From Treponema putidum (GTDB taxonomy: Bacteria > Spirochaetota > Spirochaetia > Treponematales > Treponemataceae): a stretch of 64,000 nt of DNA. The first letter of the stretch is position 1. Every line of letters starts with the position of its first letter. Shown here piece after piece: positions 7,381 to 15,440 of the stretch. The stretch covers positions 372,001 through 436,000 of the forward strand of contig NZ_CP009228.1 in the NCBI RefSeq assembly GCF_000755145.1, given 5' to 3'. Made by a program: the position numbers and the translations under genes. The notes under the pieces are model-generated. The model searched no databases. It saw only the letters and a program-made list of their open reading frames with translations, and was not told the origin of the DNA.

Positions 7381-9015
7381 ATGCGATTACGGGATCTGAC
7401 GATATACGCAAAAGAAAAACATCACATTGCCGAGCAAAGCGGATTTACGATTGTGCTCGCAAGCGATTTGCCGGCGGCACAGGCGGAATATCACGCATCG
7501 GCGATTCCGTTTTCAAAGCCGGCGTCTTCTTTGCAGCCCGCTCAAATCCCTGAAAAAATTCGCAAAATGATAAAGCTCTACCGGTACGGAGACGGTTCGT
7601 TCCGCCAAAAATGCCGGAATTTCTACGTGCAGGCAAAATTCATGGAGGATTACGAAGACGATGCTCCGTGGAACGGCGAATTTCATCGATATTTTACCGT
7701 CTATCACGATTTGAGCGTAAAGCAGCTCCGCGGCTATTTTACGTGGAGGACGAAGGTTCGAAAAGGCGTCTATGAACCGATCGCCGCATCGCTTGCGTAC
7801 CTGTATCTTTACGAACTTTTAAACGGCATCGGCACATCTTCGCTTGAAGACGCTCTTTGCAAAATGGAAGCGTTTGAAAACGGCTTTATCGATTCCGGCA
7901 TCGGAGACGGCGGCATGCGCAAAAATCTGCGCCGCTGGATGCACGAACTTGCCGTTACCGGAGGCGCCGCTCCCGAAACGGCCGTCCGATATGCGAATGC
8001 GGAAACATTAAAACGGGATGTCGCACTTTTGGTTCTCCGCAAGCCGGCACAGTATAGCGATGACGGACTGTTCGGCGCGCTATGCGTATTCGGCGGGGCG
8101 AAGATACAAAACGGAGCGGTTTTTAAAAAGTCCGAAGCCGGCGCAAAACGCTTATTCGCCGCGGTATGGCGTTATGCCGCATCACAGTATAAAAAAGACG
8201 GAAAAGATTTTTTTACCGCGTGCTTCGGCAGGCAAAGAGAATTCAGCTGGCATCCGCTCGAAAACGCAGTCTATTGGAATCCTAAGCCGGTGATAAACGC
8301 CGATTATGTGCTTAACGAATGTCATCGGTATATCTGCCGCGGCGGAAAGTGGAAAGAGCGCTGTTATCACAGCCTTTACTATGACAAGGCGCTTTTCGAA
8401 GGCTTACTGCGCGAAGCCGAGCGAAGGCTCCGTATCTATTTGAATGCGGGCCGCCCCTTAAAAGAAAGACCGGAAGACGCGTGGGCCGCCGCTCTCATCG
8501 AAGACGTGATTGCTGCCGAAAAGCGATTGCAAGCGGAAGCCTTGAAGCCTAAGGTTACAATCCGCTTCGGCGACCTTGACAGGATCCGAAAAGATGCGCT
8601 CCAAACCCGTGAAAGCCTTTTAACCGAAGAAGAAAAAGCGGACGAAAAAACGGATAAAAACAATCGGGAAAATCAAGCGCACGCAGAAAAAGCGGCGCGT
8701 GAAAACAGCGCATGCAAAAATCGCACGTCCGACGAACCGGCATTCCGAGACGAAGCCGCTTCCGGCGGCGAAATTCCCGCCATGCCGATCACTGCGGAAC
8801 AGGCGGACATCCTGATGCTGCTTTTGCGCGGAGAATCCGTAAAGAGCGTTTTAAAAGCTCGGAACGAAATGGCTGAAATTTTTGCCGATTCTTTAAACGA
8901 AACCCTGTTCGATACAATCGGCGACATCGCCGTGGAATGCGACAACGGCGACCTTACGCTTGTGGAAGACTACCGCGAAGACATAGGCCGCATACTCGGA
9001 GGAAACATACAATGA
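7381..9015 (+). CDS. sngA: TerB-domain protein, SngA-like (Shango defence system)
   Basis: First gene of a three-gene cassette with the order TerB protein, ATPase, helicase, which is the published composition of the Shango anti-phage system. The 544-residue protein has a TerB-N-like region (about residues 45-150) with the characteristic pattern FMEDYEDDAPW, then YHDLSVKQLRGYFTWRTKVRKG and LYLYELLNGIG. A long charged Glu/Lys-rich linker lies around 410-460, and a TerB-C-like helical region occupies the C-terminus. ATG at 7381 is preferred over a TTG at 7360, though its ribosome site is weak. Its TGA overlaps the sngB ATG (ATGA). Base composition is clearly GC-richer than the flanking chromosomal genes, which suggests acquisition. 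Assigning Shango rests on architecture, not on a search. Confidence 0.82.
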   Translation: MRLRDLTIYAKEKHHIAEQSGFTIVLASDLPAAQAEYHASAIPFSKPASSLQPAQIPEKIRKMIKLYRYGDGSFRQKCRNFYVQAKFMEDYEDDAPWNGEFHRYFTVYHDLSVKQLRGYFTWRTKVRKGVYEPIAASLAYLYLYELLNGIGTSSLEDALCKMEAFENGFIDSGIGDGGMRKNLRRWMHELAVTGGAAPETAVRYANAETLKRDVALLVLRKPAQYSDDGLFGALCVFGGAKIQNGAVFKKSEAGAKRLFAAVWRYAASQYKKDGKDFFTACFGRQREFSWHPLENAVYWNPKPVINADYVLNECHRYICRGGKWKERCYHSLYYDKALFEGLLREAERRLRIYLNAGRPLKERPEDAWAAALIEDVIAAEKRLQAEALKPKVTIRFGDLDRIRKDALQTRESLLTEEEKADEKTDKNNRENQAHAEKAARENSACKNRTSDEPAFRDEAASGGEIPAMPITAEQADILMLLLRGESVKSVLKARNEMAEIFADSLNETLFDTIGDIAVECDNGDLTLVEDYREDIGRILGGNIQ

Positions 9016-10343
9016 ACGAAGAAAACAGAAAAGTGCCGAAGAGAATCGCTCAAGCCGTGCTGAATTCTCTGAAAGGCGGCGTCGTTCCCCGCATCGGTCT
9101 TCCGTACATCACCGTCGGGCGGAAAAACGAAATTGAAGCGCTCCTTCACGACGTGGATATTATTTCGGAAGGAGGCGCGTCCTTCCGCTTTATCGTGGGA
9201 CGATACGGTTCGGGCAAAAGCTTTCTTTTGCAGACAATCCGCAACCACATCATGGAGCGGGGCTTTGTCGTCGCCGACGCCGATCTTTCGCCCGAACGGA
9301 GGCTGCAGGGAACGCAGGGGCAAGGACTTGCCACCTACCGCGAACTCATCGGCAACCTGTCCACAAAGACAAAGCCCGAAGGCGGCGCGCTCACTTTAGT
9401 GCTCGACCGCTGGATAAGCAGCGTGCAGAGTGAAGCCGTAAACGAAAGCGGCGCCGTACCGGGCGATCCCGCGCTCACGGCGTCGGTGGACAAAAAAATC
9501 TACGCGGTTACTTCCTCCGTCAGCGAACTGGTGCACGGCTTCGAGTTCGCAAAGCTCCTTTCGGCGTACTATCATGCCTACGTGAACGGAGACGATGCGC
9601 TGAAGGCGAAGGTTGTGCGCTGGTTCCGCGGCGAATACAATTTGAAGCGCGAAGCAAAAGAAGAGCTGGGCGTCAACATTATCATCTCCGATGATGATTG
9701 GTACGATTATCTCAAACTCTTCGCAGCCTTTTTCCGTTTGGCCGGTTACACCGGCATGATGATCATCATCGACGAACTCGTAAACATATACAAAATTCCC
9801 AATTCAATCACAAGGCAGTACAATTATGAAAAGCTGCTGACCATGTATAACGATACCCTGCAGGGTAAGGCGAAATATGTGGGCATCCTCATGGGCGCCA
9901 CACCGCAGGCAGTCGAGGATAAGCGGCGCGGTGTATACAGCTATGAAGCGCTGCGCTCGCGCCTTGCGGAAGGAAAATTTTCAAAACCCGGAGCGCGTGA
10001 TTTATTGGCGCCGGTCATCCGCTTGGAGCCGCTTACCGCCGAAGAAATGCTCATCCTGTGCGAAAAGCTCGCCGCCATGCATGCCGATCTGTACGGATAC
10101 GAAAGGAATGTTACGACGGACGATCTGGCCGTTTTTATCCGCATCGAATACGAGCGCATCGGTGCGGATTTGAATATAACTCCGCGCGAAGTGATTCGGG
10201 ATTTTATCGAACTGTTGAATCTTTTGTATCAAAATCCGTCCATGACCATAGAACAATTGCTGAATTCCGATGAATTTTCCTACGCCAAAACCGAAGCGGT
10301 ATCGGACAAAGCGGACGGCACTTTTGTAGAATTCAGCGTGTAA
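9012..10343 (+). CDS. sngB: P-loop ATPase, SngB/BrxD-like (DUF2791)
   Basis: The 443-residue protein starts at 9012 within the ATGA overlap with sngA. A longer frame from 8937 gives an Arg-rich N-terminus that is read from sngA coding sequence in another frame. Walker A is GRYGSGKS (about residues 63-70) and Walker B is MMIIIDELVNIYK (Asp about 254). The pattern (VGRKNEIEALL before the P-loop, and LMGATPQAVEDKRRGVYSYEALRSRL near 295-320) fits the DUF2791/BREX-type ATP-binding family that includes BrxD of type 2 BREX. In Shango this ATPase is thought to act together with the TerB protein and the helicase. GC-rich like its partners. Confidence 0.85.
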   Translation: MNEENRKVPKRIAQAVLNSLKGGVVPRIGLPYITVGRKNEIEALLHDVDIISEGGASFRFIVGRYGSGKSFLLQTIRNHIMERGFVVADADLSPERRLQGTQGQGLATYRELIGNLSTKTKPEGGALTLVLDRWISSVQSEAVNESGAVPGDPALTASVDKKIYAVTSSVSELVHGFEFAKLLSAYYHAYVNGDDALKAKVVRWFRGEYNLKREAKEELGVNIIISDDDWYDYLKLFAAFFRLAGYTGMMIIIDELVNIYKIPNSITRQYNYEKLLTMYNDTLQGKAKYVGILMGATPQAVEDKRRGVYSYEALRSRLAEGKFSKPGARDLLAPVIRLEPLTAEEMLILCEKLAAMHADLYGYERNVTTDDLAVFIRIEYERIGADLNITPREVIRDFIELLNLLYQNPSMTIEQLLNSDEFSYAKTEAVSDKADGTFVEFSV

Positions 10344-10356
10344 GGAAAAGACCGCT

Positions 10357-12600
10357 ATGGATGTTTTCAGCCGATACGCACCGTTTATACAGGACTATAT
10401 CTACCGTTCGGGATGGCAAATGCTGCGCGCCGTGCAAAATGCCGCAGGGGACGCTCTTTTTAATATGGATGACAACGTTCTTTTGACCGCGTCAACCGCA
10501 TCGGGAAAAACGGAAGCGGCATTTTTTCCGATTTTGAGCCTGCTTGCAGAAAATCCGTCTTCGTCCGTCGGCGTCTTGTATATCGCTCCGCTCAAAGCGC
10601 TCATCAACGACCAGTTCGGACGATTGGGCGAATTGTGCGAAGAAGCCGGAATACCCGTTACGCGCTGGCACGGAGATGTGCCGCAGTCTCAAAAGCGGAA
10701 ACTCCTGCGAAAACCGGCGGGCATATTGCAGATAACGCCGGAATCTTTGGAATCCTTGATGATCAACAAGCACATGGAAATCCCTTCGCTTTTCGGCGAT
10801 CTGCGCTTTATCGTCATCGACGAAATACACTCGCTTCTCCGCTCCGATCGCGGCTTGCAGACTTTTTGCCTTATCGAGCGGCTGTGCAAAACCGCATCGT
10901 GTAACCCCAGACGCATCGGGCTTTCCGCGACCATCGGAAATCCCGAACAAGCCGGAAAATTTCTTTCGGCGGGCAGCAGCAAAAAGACGGTCATTCCCCG
11001 TTTTGACGGCGGAAAGGAAGTGTGGCGACTTTCTATGGAGCATTTTTTCAATACCGCTCCGCAAGCCGACGAGGGCAGAGAGGCCTTTTCGGAAGCGCCG
11101 ATTATAGAGCCCGCAACCGACACGGCACCGAAGGCCGCCGACCCCGGCATCGGATACATATTCGAACACACGCGCGGAAAAAAATGCCTCGTGTTTACCA
11201 ATTCCCGCGAAGAATGCGAGTCCGTGTGCCAATACCTGCGCCAATACTGCGAAGCGAATCACGAAGCCGACCGCTTTCTTATCCACCACGGAAACCTTTC
11301 CGCTTCTTATCGCGAAAGCGCCGAAGAAGAAATGAAGGACGACGATTCGCTTATGAGCGTTTGCGCTACGGCAACGCTAGAGCTTGGCATCGACATCGGC
11401 AAACTTGAGCGCGCTTTTCAGATAGATGCGCCGTTTACCATTTCGGGCTTTTTGCAGCGCATGGGCCGCACCGGCCGCCGCGGCAATCCTTCCGAAATGT
11501 GGTTCGTCATGCGCGAAGATCACCCCGAAGCGAGAGCCATGCTGCCTGATATGATTCCGTGGTATCTCATTCAGGGCGTCGCACTCGTACAGCTGTATGT
11601 CGAAGAGCGCTTTGTTGAACCGCCGAGGACACAACGGCTGCCTTTCAGTCTGCTCTATCATCAAACGATGAGTACGCTCGCTTCCCGCGGAGAAATGACG
11701 CCCGCCGAACTTGCGTCCAGAGTTTTGCCGTTGTCGGCTTTTCATCGAATCACTCAAGACGATTACCGCGTGCTGCTTCGGCACTTGCTCGAAATCGATC
11801 ACATAAACCGTACGGAAAACGGAGGGCTCATTGTCGGACTTGCAGGCGAGCGAATCGTCAACGATTACAAATTCTACGCGGTGTTTCAGGAAAACATCGA
11901 ATACACCGTGCGCTCAGGCTCGGAGCAGCTCGGCACCATTGTAAAGCCGCCGCCTGCGGGAGACAAAATCGCCATTGCGGGCCGCGTATGGGCGGTCGAC
12001 GAAGTGGACCATAAAAAACGTGAAGTATATTGCACGTTGGTTAAAGGCAATATCCCCGCGTATTTCGGCGATGTTGCCGGCGACATACACACGCACATTT
12101 TGGAGCGGATGTACGGCGTTCTTTCGGAAGACAAAGCCTATCCGTATTTGATGCGGCACGCCGTCTGCCGCCTTGCCGATGCACGGGAAACCTTTGCAAA
12201 GGCGCTCATGCAAAATCGGCCGCTTATCAATCTCGGAGGCAAAATGTGGGCACTGTTCCCGTGGCTGGGAACCTACGCCTTTCTTGCGCTCGAACGCTTT
12301 TTAAAACTGCGCTGCACAAAGCGGCTGGGATTAAAAGGCTTAAATCCGTCCCGCCCATATTATATGCAGTTTACGATGCAGGCGAGCGAAGAAGAATTTT
12401 TCAAAATTGTTGCAGAAGAAGCCGAAACGGAATTCAATCCGATAGAGCTTGTCTATCCGAAAGAAGTTCCCGTTTTTGAAAAATACGATGAATACGTTCC
12501 GGAAGAATTGGTGCGCAAGGGCTTTGCCGAAGGAGTCCTCGACATTGCGGGAATGAAAAAGCGCATACTCGGGTGGCACCTTAAAGTCATACAAAAGTAA
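10357..12600 (+). CDS. sngC: Lhr-like DEAD/DEAH helicase, SngC/BrxHI-like
   Basis: A 747-residue superfamily 2 helicase. Visible motifs: motif I TASTASGKTEAAF (about residues 44-56), Ia APLKALINDQ, motif II DEIH (155-158), motif III LSATIGNP, and motif VI QRMGRTGRRG (367-376). The C-terminal ~300 residues fit the winged-helix/Lhr-type extension. Related helicases (BrxHI) accompany DUF2791 ATPases in BREX type 2, but no pglZ, pglX or brxC gene is present here, so the set is Shango rather than BREX. It begins 13 bases after sngB and probably shares its transcript. The last 14 bases overlap an oppositely oriented AraC-like fragment. Confidence 0.88.
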   Translation: MDVFSRYAPFIQDYIYRSGWQMLRAVQNAAGDALFNMDDNVLLTASTASGKTEAAFFPILSLLAENPSSSVGVLYIAPLKALINDQFGRLGELCEEAGIPVTRWHGDVPQSQKRKLLRKPAGILQITPESLESLMINKHMEIPSLFGDLRFIVIDEIHSLLRSDRGLQTFCLIERLCKTASCNPRRIGLSATIGNPEQAGKFLSAGSSKKTVIPRFDGGKEVWRLSMEHFFNTAPQADEGREAFSEAPIIEPATDTAPKAADPGIGYIFEHTRGKKCLVFTNSREECESVCQYLRQYCEANHEADRFLIHHGNLSASYRESAEEEMKDDDSLMSVCATATLELGIDIGKLERAFQIDAPFTISGFLQRMGRTGRRGNPSEMWFVMREDHPEARAMLPDMIPWYLIQGVALVQLYVEERFVEPPRTQRLPFSLLYHQTMSTLASRGEMTPAELASRVLPLSAFHRITQDDYRVLLRHLLEIDHINRTENGGLIVGLAGERIVNDYKFYAVFQENIEYTVRSGSEQLGTIVKPPPAGDKIAIAGRVWAVDEVDHKKREVYCTLVKGNIPAYFGDVAGDIHTHILERMYGVLSEDKAYPYLMRHAVCRLADARETFAKALMQNRPLINLGGKMWALFPWLGTYAFLALERFLKLRCTKRLGLKGLNPSRPYYMQFTMQASEEEFFKIVAEEAETEFNPIELVYPKEVPVFEKYDEYVPEELVRKGFAEGVLDIAGMKKRILGWHLKVIQK

Positions 12601-12805
12601 TCGGCTGCTTTTCAGCTTCGATTGGAGGATGAGTACGGTACTCCGACGGCAGTACACCGGTATAGTTTTTGAATTGAACGGAAAAACTTCCCGCATTTTT
12701 ATAACCGAGCCGGTAGGCAATTTCCGCAACATAGAGATTGCTTTGCTTCAACAGCTCGCACGCACACTCCATCTTTTTTTGCGTTATGTAGCCGTGTAAC
12801 GGCAT
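12587..12805 (-). pseudogene. AraC-family regulator fragment (C-terminal HTH only)
   Basis: Seventy-two codons that match only the end of an AraC-type DNA-binding domain: GYITQKKMECACELLKQSN, then the second helix-turn-helix VAEIAYRLGYKNAGSFSVQFKNYTGVLPSEYR. The effector domain and the first helix-turn-helix are missing and no ribosome site precedes the first ATG. It is best read as a truncated remnant whose 5' part was lost at about 12806. It overlaps the sngC stop by 14 bases, so it marks the right border of the acquired segment. Confidence 0.75.
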
Positions 12806-12808
12806 CCA

Positions 12809-12874
12809 CTACGGGTAAAAAATAGATATTAGACCTATATTAGCATCAAGTATAATCCTTTTACCGGTAAGCAT
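12809..12874 (-). pseudogene. Possible PIN-domain N-terminal remnant
   Basis: A 21-codon frame (MLTGKRIILDANIGLISIFY) reading toward the AraC fragment. RIILDAN resembles the first strand of PIN-domain toxins, with the first acidic metal ligand. It stops right where the AraC remnant begins, so both pieces may have been cut at the same junction. Very short; the resemblance may be accidental. Confidence 0.3.
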
Positions 12875-13298
12875 ATTTATAATAAATAAAGCAATCTATA
12901 CTTTTAAATATACATTCTTTAGCATAGTAATTTCGTCTGTATTATGTATTATTACAATGTCATTTAATTTGATTTTTGTGCATAAAATAATGAAAAAAGT
13001 AACTGAAAAAATTAAAAAAACAGATTAGCAGTTAGTTATTCATACTTCCGTACTATCTTATTGTTATCAGATAGACTTTCAAGAATTTTCCAAATAGCCT
13101 CTTAAAAAACGCCATTCTCCCGCTTTCCCTCCCAGCCAAAATATATTGCTAACAGACAAACTTTTACCGGTTTTGCGGACAACTCATTCAAAAAGAGAAG
13201 GCTTATTTTAAGCGGCACAATTCGACAGCCTCGAAATCTGAAGATTTCTACGGTTGTCGAATTTTATTGAAAGTATAACTTTAGGTTTTAAAGATTCC
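12875..13298. other. AT-rich non-coding stretch at the right border of the Shango-like island
   Basis: No convincing gene on either strand. It holds a large hairpin (13219-13263) and a second copy of CTTTTACCGGT (near 12857 and 13164). Short AT-rich frames without ribosome sites are present but not supported as genes. Confidence 0.5.
13219..13263. repeat. Long nested inverted repeat (45 nt hairpin)
   Basis: Outer arms AATTCGACAGCC (13219-13230) and GGTTGTCGAATT (13252-13263) pair with one G-T. Inner arms GAAATCT and AGATTTC pair perfectly around a 2-base loop. There is no strong T-run on either side, so it looks more like a palindromic intergenic element than a terminator. Confidence 0.75.
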
Positions 13299-13526
13299 CT
13301 ATATCTTTTTAGAATCATTTAGATACTTTATTAACAAGTTCGGCCTGCAATTAAAAGGCTTTATCCCGTATCGGAATCTTTCGGGATGCTCTTTTGCTGC
13401 TTTTAAAAAAAGTTTTATTCTTTTTTCTATAAAAACTTTTTCAGCTATTTTGCTGTTTTTCTCCATATCCGGTTTGTCTTTACTTTTACACATACATTTA
13501 CCCCACAAGTTTTTGTTTTTATACAT
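13299..13526 (-). pseudogene. Probable degenerate C-terminal end of an IS3-type transposase
   Basis: A 75-codon frame whose second half, LFLKAAKEHPERFRYGIKP, resembles the tail of IS3-family OrfB transposases, which commonly end with a pattern like AYxxHPERFVxGxPxxPxLP followed by an IN-type sequence. The first 30 residues are low-complexity Lys-rich and not recognisable. No DDE residues and no terminal inverted repeats are seen. It could instead be a small unrelated hypothetical gene. The position in the scar zone beside the Shango-like island makes a mobile-element remnant plausible. Confidence 0.4.
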
Positions 13527-13673
13527 AATTTAATATTTACGGTACTATTTAGGCAGGATATTTGTTTGTATAAATTTAAATGCACCACTTTTAATATCTT
13601 TAAGCATCGGCAAATTTAATTTTTATTTTAGGGCATCGTGTAAAAACCTTGTTAAATAGTTGTATCGGTACCC

Positions 13674-13702
13674 TTGCGAATAAATGAAAAATAGGTTATA
13701 CT
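13674..13702 (+). promoter_or_regulatory. Promoter of pyrG
   Basis: TTGCGA (13674-13679) and TATACT (13697-13702) with a 17-base spacer. The expected start (about 13708-13709) is at the first bases of the terminator hairpin that follows. Confidence 0.65.
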
Positions 13703-13708
13703 AAAGCA

Positions 13709-13746
13709 CGGTTGGAAGCCGACAAGAGGCTCAGCCGTTTTTTTTT
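13709..13746 (+). promoter_or_regulatory. Terminator hairpin forming the 5' leader of pyrG (candidate attenuator)
   Basis: CGGTTG (13709-13714) pairs with CAGCCG (13732-13737), and AGCC (13717-13720) pairs with GGCT (13728-13731). Nine T follow at 13738-13746. No plus-strand gene lies upstream that this terminator could serve, and a good promoter ends just before it. The Shine-Dalgarno (GGGAGA) and pyrG ATG follow within 16 bases. Leader attenuation in response to CTP is known for pyrG in Gram-positive bacteria; here the mechanism is inferred. Confidence 0.6.
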
Positions 13747-13761
13747 GGTCGGGAGAAAATT

Positions 13762-15363
13762 ATGAAATCTAAATTTATTTTTATAACAGGCGGAGTTGTT
13801 TCATCTTTAGGGAAAGGCTTAACGGCTGCTTCAATAGGAATGCTTTTAAAAAGCCGGGGCTATTCCGTAGTCAATCAAAAATTCGATCCTTACTTAAACG
13901 TGGATCCGGGCACTATGAACCCCTACCAACACGGTGAAGTCTTTGTTACGGAAGACGGGGGCGAAACGGATCTAGATCTAGGACATTATGAAAGATTTAC
14001 CGATGTTCCCTTGCATAAATTCAACAGTACCTCAGCCGGAAAAGTTTATCTTGCCATCTTGGACAGGGAAAGAGCCGGAGGCTATAACGGCGGAACCGTC
14101 CAAGTTGTTCCCCATGTTACCGACGAAATCCAATCCCGAATCATAGGAACAGCCGAACAAACGGAAGCCGACTTTGTTATTTCCGAAATAGGCGGTACTG
14201 TGGGAGATATAGAAGCCCTCCCCTTTATCGAAGCTATCCGCCAAATCAGGTACACCGTCGGAAAAGAAAACTGCATGTTCGTTCACTTAGGTCTTTTACC
14301 CTATCTAAAAGAATGCGGCGAAATCAAAACAAAGCCGATGCAGCACAGCGTAAAAGAGCTTTTGAGTTTCGGTATCCAGCCGGACATTCTAATTTGCCGA
14401 AGCGAAAAACGCCTTTCAAAACCGGTAAGAGAAAAATTAAGCCTTTTTTCCAACATCCCGCAGGATGCAATAATCGAAAATTTGACGGCAAGGTCTATCT
14501 ACGAGGTTCCTTTAATGCTGGAAGAAGCGGGCCTTGGGAAGGTTTTGTGCAAACTATTCAATATCGAAAACAAAAAACCTAATCTTGAAGAATGGAAAAA
14601 AATGGTGCAAACCTACTACAAGCCCGAAAAAGAAATAACCATAGCCCTCGTCGGAAAATATGTAGAGCTCCCCGATGCCTATCTAAGCGTTGTAGAGGCC
14701 TTAACTGCGGCAGGTATTTACCATAAGACTTCAATCAAACTTATTTGGATCGATTCAAAAAAAATAGAAACCAAAGATGACGCAGCAGCCTTTTTAAAGG
14801 ATGCAGACGGTATTATAGTGCCGGGAGGTTTCGGTGACCGAGGTATCAACGGAATGCTTTTAACGGCTCAATTCGCCCGCGAAAATAAAATTCCATATTT
14901 CGGAATTTGCTTAGGTATGCAGATTGCGGCTATCGAATACGCCCTAAACGCCCTGCATATTGAAGAAGCAAATTCTTCCGAATTCGATAAAAATGCAAAA
15001 AATCCGGTTATCGACCTGATGCCCGATCAAAAAGATGTAAAAATCGGCGGAACCCTCCGGCTAGGCCTTTACAGATGTATGATAACGGAAGGAACTCTTG
15101 CAGAAAAAGCCTATAAATCCCACGAAATTAAGGAAAGACACCGCCACAGATATGAGTTTAACAATATTTATAGAGAAAAATTTAATAATTCGGATATGGT
15201 CTTTTCCGGCTTTAATCCTGAACGTAACTTGGTAGAAATTGTTGAGCTAAAAAGCCATCCTTGGTTTGTGGCCGTTCAATTCCATCCGGAATTTGCTTCA
15301 AGGCCTAATAAGCCTCATCCCTTGTTTAGGGATTTTATTGAAGCTGCAGTTCAAAATAAGTAA
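13762..15363 (+). CDS. pyrG: CTP synthase
   Basis: Converts UTP to CTP using glutamine-derived ammonia and ATP. The 533-residue protein has the N-terminal synthetase domain ([21 protein letters not shown] at the start, [19 protein letters not shown] near 44-62) and a C-terminal class I glutamine amidotransferase domain with the nucleophile Cys in FGICLGMQ and the His/Glu pair in VQFHPEF. Length is normal for the family. GGGAGA lies 7-12 bases before the ATG. It sits behind a promoter-plus-terminator leader, so transcription may be attenuated. The downstream ankyrin gene is 77 bases away with no obvious terminator between, so readthrough is possible. Confidence 0.97.
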   Translation: MKSKFIFITGGVVSSLGKGLTAASIGMLLKSRGYSVVNQKFDPYLNVDPGTMNPYQHGEVFVTEDGGETDLDLGHYERFTDVPLHKFNSTSAGKVYLAILDRERAGGYNGGTVQVVPHVTDEIQSRIIGTAEQTEADFVISEIGGTVGDIEALPFIEAIRQIRYTVGKENCMFVHLGLLPYLKECGEIKTKPMQHSVKELLSFGIQPDILICRSEKRLSKPVREKLSLFSNIPQDAIIENLTARSIYEVPLMLEEAGLGKVLCKLFNIENKKPNLEEWKKMVQTYYKPEKEITIALVGKYVELPDAYLSVVEALTAAGIYHKTSIKLIWIDSKKIETKDDAAAFLKDADGIIVPGGFGDRGINGMLLTAQFARENKIPYFGICLGMQIAAIEYALNALHIEEANSSEFDKNAKNPVIDLMPDQKDVKIGGTLRLGLYRCMITEGTLAEKAYKSHEIKERHRHRYEFNNIYREKFNNSDMVFSGFNPERNLVEIVELKSHPWFVAVQFHPEFASRPNKPHPLFRDFIEAAVQNK

Positions 15364-15440
15364 AACATTCCTCTCTTTTAATCACCATTCTAAAGAGAAT
15401 TTGATTAAAGCCGATATTAAAGCGGGGAGACTATACGCTT

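Noticed and set aside
8937..9011. N-terminal extension of the ATPase gene
   Set aside because: Arg-rich sequence read out of frame from sngA; the ATG at 9012 in the ATGA overlap is the natural start.
10492..11289. 265-codon minus-strand frame inside the helicase gene
   Set aside because: It is antisense to the conserved SF2 helicase motifs and arises from GC-rich codon usage; it has no domain and no ribosome site.
7381..12600. BREX type 2 system
   Set aside because: BrxD- and BrxHI-like proteins are present but no PglX, PglZ or BrxC; the TerB partner points to Shango.
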